The translations under genes were made by a program, and so were the position numbers. From DATNPX01 sp036702975 (GTDB lineage Bacteria > Cyanobacteriota > Vampirovibrionia > Obscuribacterales > Obscuribacteraceae), in the NCBI GenBank assembly GCA_036702975.1, contig DATNPX010000016.1, positions 314,355-378,354 on the forward strand: DNA of 64,000 nt, in the 5' to 3' direction. Numbering within the stretch: position 1 is the first letter of the stretch; each line of letters starts with the position of its first letter. This document shows positions 8,882 to 17,864 of the stretch, piece after piece. A model generated the notes under the pieces. The model had not been told where the DNA came from. It was given only the letters and a program-made list of their open reading frames with translations, and ran no database searches.

Positions 8882-9505
8882 ATGAAAACCGAGACAAATG
8901 CGAGCAAGACCGACAGGATTATCGAATGCGCCCGGAGGCTGTTTTTGCTAAATGGCTTCGAAAAAACCACCATGGAAGAGATAGCTCGTTCGCTCTCCAT
9001 TGGGAAAGGCACTCTTTACGCGCTCTTTCCGAGCAAAGACGAAATACTTATGTCGATTTGCGGCGCTCACGTAGACCAATTCTTATGCTTGCTGAGAGAC
9101 AAACTCACTGAGGTGAAATCCGACTATCTCCAATGCTTGATGGAAATGCTCAGGGCATTTGCTACGTCTGTTTACGAAGAAGCACAGAGCATCCGCACGC
9201 CTGAAGCCTTTGTTTACATAAGCAAGAATGTAAAACTACGCTTCGAGACTAAATTCGCGGAACTCAAAAGAATCTTGCGCGCGACGTTGGACAAAGCGGT
9301 CGAGAATGGTGAGCTTCCCGCAACGGCTGATACAGCGCACCTTTGCGAAGTCGTTGTCACGGCAATTACAAGTTATTTCCCGCCCTACGAACGGCAGTTT
9401 ACGGCCCAATATGCAGAACGCCCAAAGAGAGAGACTTTTGATAAGGAGCTGAACACGCTCCTGGACCTGCTTTTATACGGACTAAAAGGTACTGGAAGGG
9501 CTTAG
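8882..9505 (+). CDS. TetR-family transcriptional regulator of the efflux operon
   Basis: Protein of 207 residues. The N-terminal helix-turn-helix is standard: IIECARRLFLLNGFEKTTM, then EEIARSLSIGKGTLYALFPSKDEIL (quoted in parts). The remaining 150 residues are the variable ligand-binding domain. TetR repressors release DNA when a small molecule binds. I chose ATG 8882 because it puts the helix-turn-helix about 13 residues in; an ATG at 8828 adds an unlikely hydrophobic stretch. The emrA-like gene begins 79 bases after the stop on the same strand, so this regulator very likely controls the export operon behind it, and itself through the GAAC/GTTC sites upstream. Confidence 0.9.
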   Translation: MKTETNASKTDRIIECARRLFLLNGFEKTTMEEIARSLSIGKGTLYALFPSKDEILMSICGAHVDQFLCLLRDKLTEVKSDYLQCLMEMLRAFATSVYEEAQSIRTPEAFVYISKNVKLRFETKFAELKRILRATLDKAVENGELPATADTAHLCEVVVTAITSYFPPYERQFTAQYAERPKRETFDKELNTLLDLLLYGLKGTGRA

Positions 9506-9584
9506 TCCACCTTCCCAAAATTGAAAACGCGAAAACAGCCACCAAGGCTTTGTTTTGGCTCGCCCAAAAACGATAGGTGATAAC

Positions 9585-10907
9585 ATGCAAGACAGTTTGA
9601 GTTTAGTACAGGGACAGGTGGAAAGTACTGACGCACCTGATTCGCCTGAGTGCATAACGCCCACAGAGACAATCACTTCCAAGGCACCCACAACAAAGAA
9701 AAGAAAGATTCTTATTTCGCTTGTTCTGGTGGCACTAATTGCAGTGGCGGTTGCAGCTTATCCTCTTGTGCAAGAACTGTTCTCTTATGTCGAAACTGAC
9801 AACGCGTACATTACCGGGCATGTGCACGGGGTCAGTCCGCGAATAGCAGGTACAGTAAAAGAGGTTCTGGTCAACGACAATCAAATCGTGAAAGCGGGCG
9901 ATGTGCTTGCGATTCTCGATGACCGAGATGAGGTTATATCGGTAAGAAAGGCAGAGGCGCACTTGCAGAAGCTCAGTCGCGATGTCTCTGTTTCAAGCAA
10001 GATTATAGCTTATGCTTCGTCCAACGCTTCCGCTGCCGAAAAGACTGCAGAAGCATCCATTGCCACCGCCCTTAGCTCCATAAGCAAAGAGGAGCATGTT
10101 GTTCGCGAAGCCGTTGCAGGCATTGCTATCGCAAAGAATCAGCTAACACAAAGAGAAGCGGAGCTACGAAAGGCCCAGTTGGACCTCCACCGCTACACCG
10201 CCTTAGAAAAGGCGGGAGCGGTAGCAACAGAGAATCTGGATACAGCAGAACGGGATTATGACGTCGCCGTAGCCGCTCGCAAGGCGGCTGTCGATGCGGT
10301 TGAACAAGCGAACTCGAAATTAGCGCAGGCTCAATCTGAATTAAACGTAGCGAAGGCAAAGTGCGTTGAAGCTAAGGCGGCGGCACTACAGGCCAAAGCA
10401 GCAAATGCGCAGGTAGATGTAGATTCGGGTCAAAAAACTTCATCGGAAGGCTCGGTCCAAGAAGCTCAAGTAGACCTAGATAACGCTCGGCTGACACTCA
10501 GTTATACGAGAATTGTCGCTCCAATCGACGGACGAGTAGGTCGCAAAACGATCGAGGTGGGACAAAGGCTGCAACCTGGATCGCAGGTACTGGCATTGGT
10601 CAGCAACGACAAGTGGATCGTAGCCAACTACAAAGAGACGCAATTGCGTGACATTCATGTAGGGCAACCAGTCAAAATCACGATTGATTCCCTGGGCGAT
10701 CACGTTTTCACCGGTCGTGTTGAGAGCTTCTCTCCCGCATCTGGTGCCTCATTCGCTCTACTTCCTCCAGACAACGCCACCGGCAATTTTACAAAAATCG
10801 TGCAGCGCATTCCTGTGAAGATCGTTTTGAATCAAGCCACCATGAGGTCTTACGGTGATCGGCTGACGCCAGGAATGTCTTGTGTGGTAAAGGTGAAGGT
10901 GCATTAA
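9585..10907 (+). CDS. emrA: EmrA-type membrane-fusion (HlyD) adaptor
   Basis: Protein of 440 residues: a cytoplasmic N-terminus, one membrane segment (ILISLVLVALIAVAVAAYPL, about 43-62), and the FSYVETDNAYITGHVHGVSP signature of EmrA/HlyD adaptors. A long Ala/Glu/Lys-rich coiled-coil hairpin (about 115-290) follows, then the second lipoyl half and beta-barrel (LSYTRIVAPIDGRVGRKTIE). It bridges the inner-membrane pump and the TolC channel. The start is ATG 9585, with AGGTGA upstream; an in-frame TTG at 9555 is less likely. The pump gene starts 4 bases after the stop. Confidence 0.92.
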   Translation: MQDSLSLVQGQVESTDAPDSPECITPTETITSKAPTTKKRKILISLVLVALIAVAVAAYPLVQELFSYVETDNAYITGHVHGVSPRIAGTVKEVLVNDNQIVKAGDVLAILDDRDEVISVRKAEAHLQKLSRDVSVSSKIIAYASSNASAAEKTAEASIATALSSISKEEHVVREAVAGIAIAKNQLTQREAELRKAQLDLHRYTALEKAGAVATENLDTAERDYDVAVAARKAAVDAVEQANSKLAQAQSELNVAKAKCVEAKAAALQAKAANAQVDVDSGQKTSSEGSVQEAQVDLDNARLTLSYTRIVAPIDGRVGRKTIEVGQRLQPGSQVLALVSNDKWIVANYKETQLRDIHVGQPVKITIDSLGDHVFTGRVESFSPASGASFALLPPDNATGNFTKIVQRIPVKIVLNQATMRSYGDRLTPGMSCVVKVKVH

Positions 10908-10910
10908 ATA

Positions 10911-12512
10911 ATGACTACGGCAAGCGGTTCAACCATTTCCGCAAATCAAAATCGACAGTTAGGCAAGGAGGCTGAAGTAAGCCTCAGAGATTGGATCGTC
11001 GTACTCGGTGCATGCCTGGGCGCTTTTATGGCAGTGCTAGACATCCAGATTACAAACTCATCTCTGGCCGACATTCAGGGCTCGCTTGGCGCCACAATTG
11101 ACGAAGGTTCGTGGATCTCGACATCGTATTTGATCGCAGAAATCATTGTGATACCACTTAGCGCCTGGCTTTCACGCGCTTTCGGATTCAAACAGTTCCT
11201 TCTAGTAAACACCGCTCTATTCGTCGTCTTCTCCTGCTTTTGCGGTCTGGCTCGAGACCTGACATCAATGATCATTTTTCGCGCCGTACAAGGATTTACC
11301 GGCGGTGTTCTCATTCCCCTTGCGATGCAACTCATATTGCAGAGACTACCAGAGTCCAAGCAAACGATCGGACTCGCTCTTTTTGGAGTGTCGGCAACCT
11401 TTGCTCCCGCTATTGGACCAAGCCTGGGTGGCTGGATTACCGATAACTACGGCTGGCCATTTGTGTTCTACCTAAACGTCGTACCTGGTGCCGCTCTCGT
11501 TGCTGTCCTTGGTGCCGCTCTCGACAAGACAAAGGCACAGCTCGATTTACTGAAGAACGGGGACTGGTTCGGAATAATTTTCATGGCCGTCGGTCTTGGT
11601 TGTCTCGAAACCGTTCTAGAGGAAGGCAACAGAAAAGATTGGCTTGGTTCTGAATTAATCGTGCAGCTGGCTGTAACAGCAACTGTGTCCCTTATAGCGG
11701 CATTGATCATCGAGCTAAGAGTTCGCAATCCTTTCGTCGATTTGCAACTGTTTGCCAAACGAAATTTCTTGCTGTCTAGCATCGCGAACCTGGCAATTGG
11801 AGCCGGTTTATACGCTCCGACTTATCTCACTCCTGTCTATCTATCACAGTTACACGGCTACAACGCCGCTCAAACCGGACAGGTCATGATTTGGTTCGGC
11901 GTACCGCAGCTATTCGTCAATCCGTTAGTGCCGATGTTAATGAAAAAGGTTGACCAGAGAGCGCTTATCTTCTTTGGTCTCTTGTTGTTTGTGGTTGGGT
12001 TTGCACTAAATATTCCGCTGAACAACGACTTTGCCGGACCGCAACTTGCACTGCCGCAGATTGTGCGCGCCATTGGTCTTCCGTTCATTTTCATACCACT
12101 CTCAGGAGTGGCAACAGCTGGAATTGAACCAGCAAAGCTCGGCTCGGCATCAGCTCTGTACAACATGACACGAAACTTGGGCGGCTCCTTCGGCATAGCC
12201 GGTGCTGGAACATTGCTTACTCTACGCGAAAAGTTTCACTCCCAGTTTATGGGTGAGTCGATTAGCAGTTATTCACCAGCTTTACAGGAGCGACTCGACT
12301 CGCTCGCAGCCAGCTTAACCGCCAGTGGTAACAGTCCAGGGCTTGCGCAACAACAAAGTATTGCAATCATTGATGCCACCATACGAAAGCAAGCGAATTT
12401 GCTGGCCTTTAGCGACTGCTTCTTTATTTTGTCATTCGTCCTCGCTATAGGGGCTCTTGCAGTTTTGTTTTTGGAGAGGAGTAATTCAGGAGTCACCCAT
12501 GGAATGCACTAG
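10911..12512 (+). CDS. emrB: EmrB/QacA-type DHA2 major facilitator drug exporter
   Basis: Protein of 533 residues with about 14 hydrophobic segments, the size and topology of the DHA2 drug/H+ antiporters. Segment 1 carries LGAFMAVLDIQITNSSLADI (motif D1-like), and RAVQGFTGGVLIPLAMQLIL and GPSLGGWITDNYGWPFVFYLN are conserved motifs. It would expel hydrophobic drugs or fatty acids using the proton gradient together with the adjacent adaptor and TolC protein. Genes are tightly packed: 3 bases after emrA, and a 14-base overlap with the tolC-like start, so the three are one operon. Confidence 0.93.
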   Translation: MTTASGSTISANQNRQLGKEAEVSLRDWIVVLGACLGAFMAVLDIQITNSSLADIQGSLGATIDEGSWISTSYLIAEIIVIPLSAWLSRAFGFKQFLLVNTALFVVFSCFCGLARDLTSMIIFRAVQGFTGGVLIPLAMQLILQRLPESKQTIGLALFGVSATFAPAIGPSLGGWITDNYGWPFVFYLNVVPGAALVAVLGAALDKTKAQLDLLKNGDWFGIIFMAVGLGCLETVLEEGNRKDWLGSELIVQLAVTATVSLIAALIIELRVRNPFVDLQLFAKRNFLLSSIANLAIGAGLYAPTYLTPVYLSQLHGYNAAQTGQVMIWFGVPQLFVNPLVPMLMKKVDQRALIFFGLLLFVVGFALNIPLNNDFAGPQLALPQIVRAIGLPFIFIPLSGVATAGIEPAKLGSASALYNMTRNLGGSFGIAGAGTLLTLREKFHSQFMGESISSYSPALQERLDSLAASLTASGNSPGLAQQQSIAIIDATIRKQANLLAFSDCFFILSFVLAIGALAVLFLERSNSGVTHGMH

Positions 12513-14184
12513 TTGGCAGAGGCAAGCAAAATCGCGCAACAGATTCACGATTCTCGCCGGACTAACTGCCTCACTCGTCTGTGGTCCCGCGAGTGCTGCC
12601 GATGACGCTCTTGCCGGTCACGACTATAAGAAGCAGTTACGCGCCTACAGCAACGAGGTGCGCGCGCTCGGCAAGGTTCAACCCCCTGAACTATCCTCAC
12701 CGATAAGAATCGTGGATAGTAACGAAGCGACAAGGCAGATGCCACAGCTTCCAACCAAGTCCGTTCAATATAGCCAATTGGTAGGTGATACCACACTAGG
12801 CTCAATAAGTGTCTTTCAAGATAATTCACTGCTCATGAGAAGTCCCAAGCTGTCAGCTTTGATCTCTGTCGAACGCAACCTCAATCCATTTTCGATAGAC
12901 GCCACACTGTCTCAAGTCGTTAACCTCCGCGATCTATTGAGAGTCGGTGTTGCAAACAACCTCGATATCAGCGTCTCGCGCAGCGATGCTAAATCTGCGA
13001 AATACGATTATTTGAGCGCACTCGGTAAATTTCTACCGGACATCTCACTAGGCGATCAGCAGTATTGGTTCAAGGGCAACATATCAATTCCTATCAATAA
13101 CAAACCAGCCCTCATTGGTTTAACCGGTCCATTCACAATTGCTAACGCCGGGTTCAACTATCACGTGTATCAGGGCGGCAAAGTTTTGTTCGGTTCTTTG
13201 CAAAAAAAGCACCAGCTCAATGCATCCAATGCAAAAGTGCACGCAACTTATAGTGATGCGCTCACCGACATTGCCCGCCGCTACTATCAGCTCGCTTTGG
13301 AGGAGAGTCTTCTGCAGATAAGAATTCGTGCGGCGGACACTTCGGAGGAACAAGTGCGAGTAAGCACGCAACGCTTCGAACATGGATTTGGCACGAACCT
13401 CGACGTGCTTCAAGCCAGGCAACAGCTGGCTGCAGACCGTCAAAGCTTGCTCGACCAGCAAGTTGCTAGACGCCAGTCTGCCATTGATCTCGCTGCCGTC
13501 TTGAATTCCGATATGGATACTGACTTAAAACCAGCGGCCACAGTAGACAGGAAAATTTTGGTGCAACACGGACGAACCATCGATTCTCTCGTAAAACTCG
13601 CCCTGTCGAATCGCCCCGAAATAAAGCAGCTAATGGAACAGCGGAAAGCTGCGTCGTCTGAGATTGCGGTCGCAGGCTCAGCTTTGCATCCAACAGTAGA
13701 CTTCGTCGGCAACGTTTACGGCATAGGACCAGACGGTGGAGGACACAGTAACATTGATGCTTTGTATTTCCTCGGATTGAACATCAACTGGAAACTAGGC
13801 GGACTTGGAACTATAGACGCAGCAAACATCGCCTCGGCCAAAGCCCGCACTAGCAGTGCAAATGTCGAACTGAAGAAGAAGATAGTTGAGGTCGTTCAGT
13901 CGGTCAGAGGTGCCTATATTAAGAGCCTTGCGACCGACCAAAATATTGTGGAATCAGATAACAGGGTGGCCGCTGCCGTCGAGGAACTGCGCCTGGCTCA
14001 AATCCGCTACCAAACTGGAGTGGGGACCCACCTCGATGTACTCACCGCACAACGAGACTACACGCAAGCACAGATTACGAAGGCGCAGGCTATCACCAAC
14101 TTCAACGTAGCCCAAGTACAGCTTGTTCGTGAACTCGGGTTGGTATCGATAGATAATCTCGCCGCTAGCAAACCGATTTTGTAG
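12499..14184 (+). CDS. TolC-family outer-membrane efflux channel
   Basis: Protein of 561 residues, longer than E. coli TolC by about 70. A signal peptide (RFTILAGLTASLVCGPASAAD) and an extended region of about 120 residues precede the first OEP domain (LSQVVNLRDLLRVGVANNLDI). Two OEP halves are visible: RRYYQLALEESLLQIR..TSEEQVRVSTQRFEHGFGTNLDVLQARQQ (split here) and VRGAYIKSLATDQNIVESD..LAQIRYQTGVGTHLDVLTAQRDY. The FGTNLDVLQA/VGTHLDVLTA repeats mark the family. The start ATG 12499 has CAGGAG just upstream and overlaps the emrB-like gene's end. It completes the tripartite pump. Confidence 0.9.
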   Translation: MECTSWQRQAKSRNRFTILAGLTASLVCGPASAADDALAGHDYKKQLRAYSNEVRALGKVQPPELSSPIRIVDSNEATRQMPQLPTKSVQYSQLVGDTTLGSISVFQDNSLLMRSPKLSALISVERNLNPFSIDATLSQVVNLRDLLRVGVANNLDISVSRSDAKSAKYDYLSALGKFLPDISLGDQQYWFKGNISIPINNKPALIGLTGPFTIANAGFNYHVYQGGKVLFGSLQKKHQLNASNAKVHATYSDALTDIARRYYQLALEESLLQIRIRAADTSEEQVRVSTQRFEHGFGTNLDVLQARQQLAADRQSLLDQQVARRQSAIDLAAVLNSDMDTDLKPAATVDRKILVQHGRTIDSLVKLALSNRPEIKQLMEQRKAASSEIAVAGSALHPTVDFVGNVYGIGPDGGGHSNIDALYFLGLNINWKLGGLGTIDAANIASAKARTSSANVELKKKIVEVVQSVRGAYIKSLATDQNIVESDNRVAAAVEELRLAQIRYQTGVGTHLDVLTAQRDYTQAQITKAQAITNFNVAQVQLVRELGLVSIDNLAASKPIL

Positions 14185-14335
14185 AACCACATGCAATACC
14201 AGCCACTTAGCTCTTGCCGCCGAAGGCGTCGCAAAAAAATAACTCCTTATGACTTTCAACGTATTGCTGAGTAATCATACCCGGATGCCCGGTCGTTTTT
14301 CTACATCTGTGACACTGTCATTTGCGCTTTCGCAT

Positions 14336-15601
14336 CTAAATAACTTCAGGATATTCCACTTCGCTCAGCCGCTCACCGTCGGCACCAGCTTTGGCTCCAA
14401 CAGCAACGACATCTTTGCTTAATACTACTACCAGCAAAAGCAAAATTCCAAGCAACCACAACGCTGCAGGAAGAGTAATCACCTGCGCGAGAAAGCCTAT
14501 CGTGGGCGGACCGACGAGTAACCCTAGATATCCCAAAAGACTCACTGTAGCAATGGCCTTACCGGCTTCCACTTCCTGCGCATTACCGGCAGCTGCGAAT
14601 CCGATTGGAACAGTGTTGGCTACACCCAAACCAATTAACGAAAATCCTATTAGTGCACTAACGGGAACCTTTGGAATCAGTACAATGCATACGCCGGCCA
14701 GCGCCATTATTGCACCCAGCCTAATTAAGAGAAGGCGTCCAAAGCGCTTGATGAGCGCATCACCAGTGAGACGCCCCGCGCACATCGCAACAGAAAAACA
14801 GGCATAACCGAGGGCTGCAAACCCAGGATCAGAACCTAAAATTCGACGCAGATATACGCCGCTCCAGTCGCCAACTGCGCCTTCAACAAGAAAGCAACAA
14901 AACATGGTGATGCTAATTGCAAAAAGTAGTCGCGATCCGAACAGGCACTTGAGCGTCTCGAGATGCGCGTTTCCTTCGACCTTCGCACCGGTCGAATCGT
15001 AACTCGAGGGCAAAAGCCAGCGCTGCATGACTGCGCCGAGTACGCACAGAACAATGGCACTACCGACGAAATGCGTCTCTAAACCGACTCCCAGCCAAGC
15101 TGACAGAGCACCCACAATGGCTCCAGCAATTCCACCAATACTGAATAAGGCATGGAAAGAAGACATTATTGAAGAGCCATGTAACTTCTCAACTACAACG
15201 GCATGTGCGTTCATCGCCACGTCAAGCGAGCCGAGGAAGATGCCGAGTACAACAACACTGAGCGCAAGACAAAGCAGATTAGGAGCAAACGCCGGCAGAA
15301 CTAGCGCCGCGCAGCTGGCGTACATAGTCCACACAATCACCGGGCGACTACCGATGGATGATGCCACCGCACCTGCGATCGACATCGCGATTAACGCACC
15401 GACTCCCATGCTGAGCAGAGCAATACCGAGAGGACCGGTATCCAAATGCAGCTTATCTTGAACTGCAGGAATGCGCGCAGCCCAGGTCGCGACCGCACCA
15501 CCGTTGATGAAAAACATCGTGCCTATAGCGGCTCTCGCCGCCTGCACATTGACCGCAGGAGACTTAATTTCAGTTGATTGAGTGGGAGAAGTGTTTTGCA
15601 T
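14336..15601 (-). CDS. YbjJ-like major facilitator transporter
   Basis: Protein of 421 residues with about 12 membrane segments. The N-terminus FFINGGAVATWAARIPAVQDK, then SLDVAMNAHAVVVEKLHGSSIMSSFHALFS (quoted in parts), are marks of the YbjJ subgroup of sugar-porter-like MFS proteins. The transported substrate is unknown. It ends 152 bases after the tolC-like gene, with which it is convergent, and starts divergently from the acyltransferase gene. It is unlikely to belong to the efflux operon. Confidence 0.85.
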   Translation of the reverse strand: MQNTSPTQSTEIKSPAVNVQAARAAIGTMFFINGGAVATWAARIPAVQDKLHLDTGPLGIALLSMGVGALIAMSIAGAVASSIGSRPVIVWTMYASCAALVLPAFAPNLLCLALSVVVLGIFLGSLDVAMNAHAVVVEKLHGSSIMSSFHALFSIGGIAGAIVGALSAWLGVGLETHFVGSAIVLCVLGAVMQRWLLPSSYDSTGAKVEGNAHLETLKCLFGSRLLFAISITMFCCFLVEGAVGDWSGVYLRRILGSDPGFAALGYACFSVAMCAGRLTGDALIKRFGRLLLIRLGAIMALAGVCIVLIPKVPVSALIGFSLIGLGVANTVPIGFAAAGNAQEVEAGKAIATVSLLGYLGLLVGPPTIGFLAQVITLPAALWLLGILLLLVVVLSKDVVAVGAKAGADGERLSEVEYPEVI

Positions 15602-15908
15602 TGCTTAGCCGATGACAGCATCAGTATTCCAGATTGTTCTGGCAGACGTGCCTTTTGGTAAACAACTCTTGCCGCATTCAGTTCGTTAATGGATGCGTCT
15701 CATCATAAGGGATTGCTTCAGGACGCGGTTGCGAAGCTTTTGCACGTGTTCATCGCGCCAACCCGCTGCGGTATACTGGAACGTCGTCTCAGCGCAGACA
15801 TCAAATTAGAGGGCTGTCACAATTTACCGAGCACTGAAATTAGCTGTCGCAAAAACCCCACTTGCCGAGCTGCGTATTCCAGTCCTAGGCAAGGGTTGCG
15901 AGCTGGGC

Positions 15909-16508
15909 ATGCGAAGCTTGATGGCCACGTGGGATATCCGAAACGAATACCATCCTGACGCTAAAGCACTTCTGGAAAAACCTGACCCAGTAATCATCGC
16001 CGTTTATCATGGGCGCATGGCCGCATTGCTCGACCTTAAAAGACGAGAGAAAACTTCGGTATTAATTAGTAATAGTCGAGACGGAGAGATGGTAGCCAGG
16101 GCTTTACTCGGACTGAAATTCAAAGTCTCGAGAGGGTCGCCCAAACACGGCGCATTGCAAGCGGCAAAAAGCATGCTTGCAGCTCTTCACTCAGGACTCG
16201 ACGTGGTCGTAACGGTTGATGGTCCTCAGGGACCGGCCATGGAAGTTAAGCCGGCTGTTATCAGGCTGGCTCAAACCAGCGGCACCCCGATTATTCCCAT
16301 CGTTATGGATGCGAGCTTTAAATTGCATATGAAGTCATGGGACAGTTTCATGTACCCAAATCACTTCAGCAGAGTTTACACCATATATGGTGCTCCTTTG
16401 ATGGTTCAGAAAGGTCGTTCTGAGTCTTTGGGTGAAGAATACAGGCTGGAGCTCCAAAAACGCCTGGACGAAATTGTGCGAGAAGCCGCGATAAAAATTA
16501 AGCAATAA
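15909..16508 (+). CDS. DUF374 lysophospholipid acyltransferase-like protein
   Basis: Protein of 199 residues from ATG 15909. Family marks are AVYHGRMAALL (the H of the acyltransferase HxxxxD-like site), ISNSRDGEMVARALLGLKFK, VTVDGPQGPAMEVKPAVIRLAQTSGTPIIP, and GAPLMVQKGR. DUF374 proteins are related to LPLAT/LpxL acyltransferases; the acceptor is unknown. The same frame is open upstream to a stop just before 15813, adding KLAVAKTPLAELRIPVLGKG. An AGAGGG sits 8 bases before ATT 15822, so a longer protein starting at ATT or at CTG 15834 is possible. The 199-residue form is a little short for the family. Confidence 0.82.
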   Translation: MRSLMATWDIRNEYHPDAKALLEKPDPVIIAVYHGRMAALLDLKRREKTSVLISNSRDGEMVARALLGLKFKVSRGSPKHGALQAAKSMLAALHSGLDVVVTVDGPQGPAMEVKPAVIRLAQTSGTPIIPIVMDASFKLHMKSWDSFMYPNHFSRVYTIYGAPLMVQKGRSESLGEEYRLELQKRLDEIVREAAIKIKQ

Positions 16509-16760
16509 GTTAAGCGAAATCACTCACTTCTTCGTCACTTTGGTGAGACCAGATGATTGCGCACGACCTGAATTGCTGATCAGCATTTAATCGAAAACAG
16601 CCGGCAAGACACGCACTTGTTAAGCGAATATGTTGCTCATCTTCACGCATACTTGGCAATCTCGTCTTTGGCAGTAGAATAGCTATCAGTCACACCGCAC
16701 GGTTCGTTCGCGCTCGGGAGCAGGGTCATCCAATCAGTTCATTCACCACTGCTTCTGGCG

Positions 16761-17807
16761 ATGCACGATCCCGTGCTGCACAAGTTCATCGCTTATCTAG
16801 GGGAAAAAAGAGCCGAACAAGAGGCCAACCCCAGTGAGCATGTGAAGATCGAACTTTCGCGGGAATTTATCACAAGTGTGCGAGAGTCGTTTCGCGAGAA
16901 TATTCTGGATGGTGAGCGCCAGCTCCACAATTTATCGCACTTACTTTCATCAATCTTGCTCGAGGGCGACTTTGAACTACACAGCAACGTAATCGGTGCC
17001 CTGCCTGGAGCCGAAGAGCGTCCGTTTCTAATTCGCGAACGCATTGCGCAGGAAACGCTGTTTTCGGTAACAGACATCGACCTCGGCAATCAAATGCTGG
17101 ACAATTTCCGCTACCGGGACGGGAAAGCCTGGGTGCCGCTAAATCTCTCAGCCAACTTTGTGGAATACATTCCACTCGGACGCCCTGAAACTGGGGTCAA
17201 TCGCCTCACCAGTCGAGTGAAAGCAGAAGAAGAACTCTGGAATAAAGTCGCAGACGAAATCTTCATGCTCGATGATCTCGTGTCGCGTGACAAACATTTG
17301 CGTCGTTACAGCAAATACGTCAAAGACATTTTTGGCATCAAAATCGTTTGCGATGACGAAGAGACTTGCCTGAAAGTGCACGAGCAGCTCGTCACGCTAA
17401 CCTATGGTGATGTCGCCGGCGAGCAAGTCGGCTGGCTCCAAAATCTCAACATATCAGCACAGGAAGATCCTGATGCATTCCTTCTCAATTTCATCGAAAC
17501 CAAAAACTATCTAACTTGCGCGCCGGAAGAGATGAAGAAAACTGGCTGGAAAGCGCTCAAGAGCGTGGCCAGATGGAATGGACGATTGTTCGAAATCCAG
17601 GTGCAACCACTAGGCAACTACTATTTAGAACTTGATCACATGTCCGGACCATCGCACAGCTCATTCAAACTAAAGAGAGATGACTTGAGAGATGAAGTCG
17701 CTCAAAGAATCCCACTCTATGGATTCTACCGAGACCTACTGAAGATGCTATTTTTGGAAGAGGATATTTGCTTTGAAGCACACAACGCTTCGGTCATCAT
17801 TACCTAA
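16761..17807 (+). CDS. Divergent RelA/SpoT-like nucleotidyltransferase homologue
   Basis: Protein of 348 residues. The middle and C-terminal part resembles the (p)ppGpp synthetase fold: RRYSKYVKDIFGIKIVCDDEE (around the metal-binding Asp of the DIxGxR motif), then GWKALKSVARWNGRLFEIQVQP, which aligns with the GYxSxH and ExQIRT motifs, and LDHMSGPSHSSFKL. The Asp and the Glu are kept. The Arg after DIxG is Lys, the His of GYxSxH is Lys, and IRT is VQP. It may have lost or altered activity. No hydrolase (HD) domain or regulatory tail is present. The first 150 residues match nothing I know. The assignment rests on motif order alone. Confidence 0.5.
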   Translation: MHDPVLHKFIAYLGEKRAEQEANPSEHVKIELSREFITSVRESFRENILDGERQLHNLSHLLSSILLEGDFELHSNVIGALPGAEERPFLIRERIAQETLFSVTDIDLGNQMLDNFRYRDGKAWVPLNLSANFVEYIPLGRPETGVNRLTSRVKAEEELWNKVADEIFMLDDLVSRDKHLRRYSKYVKDIFGIKIVCDDEETCLKVHEQLVTLTYGDVAGEQVGWLQNLNISAQEDPDAFLLNFIETKNYLTCAPEEMKKTGWKALKSVARWNGRLFEIQVQPLGNYYLELDHMSGPSHSSFKLKRDDLRDEVAQRIPLYGFYRDLLKMLFLEEDICFEAHNASVIIT

Positions 17808-17864
17808 CGTGGCGCGGTAAAACGCTATTTTCGAAACGGACGGCTCTTCATTCTATCGAGTGCA

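Noticed and set aside
15689..15958. Open frame of 89 codons on the plus strand
   Set aside because: It overlaps the real acyltransferase frame, has no domain, and its residues (Cys, Arg rich) look like frame noise.
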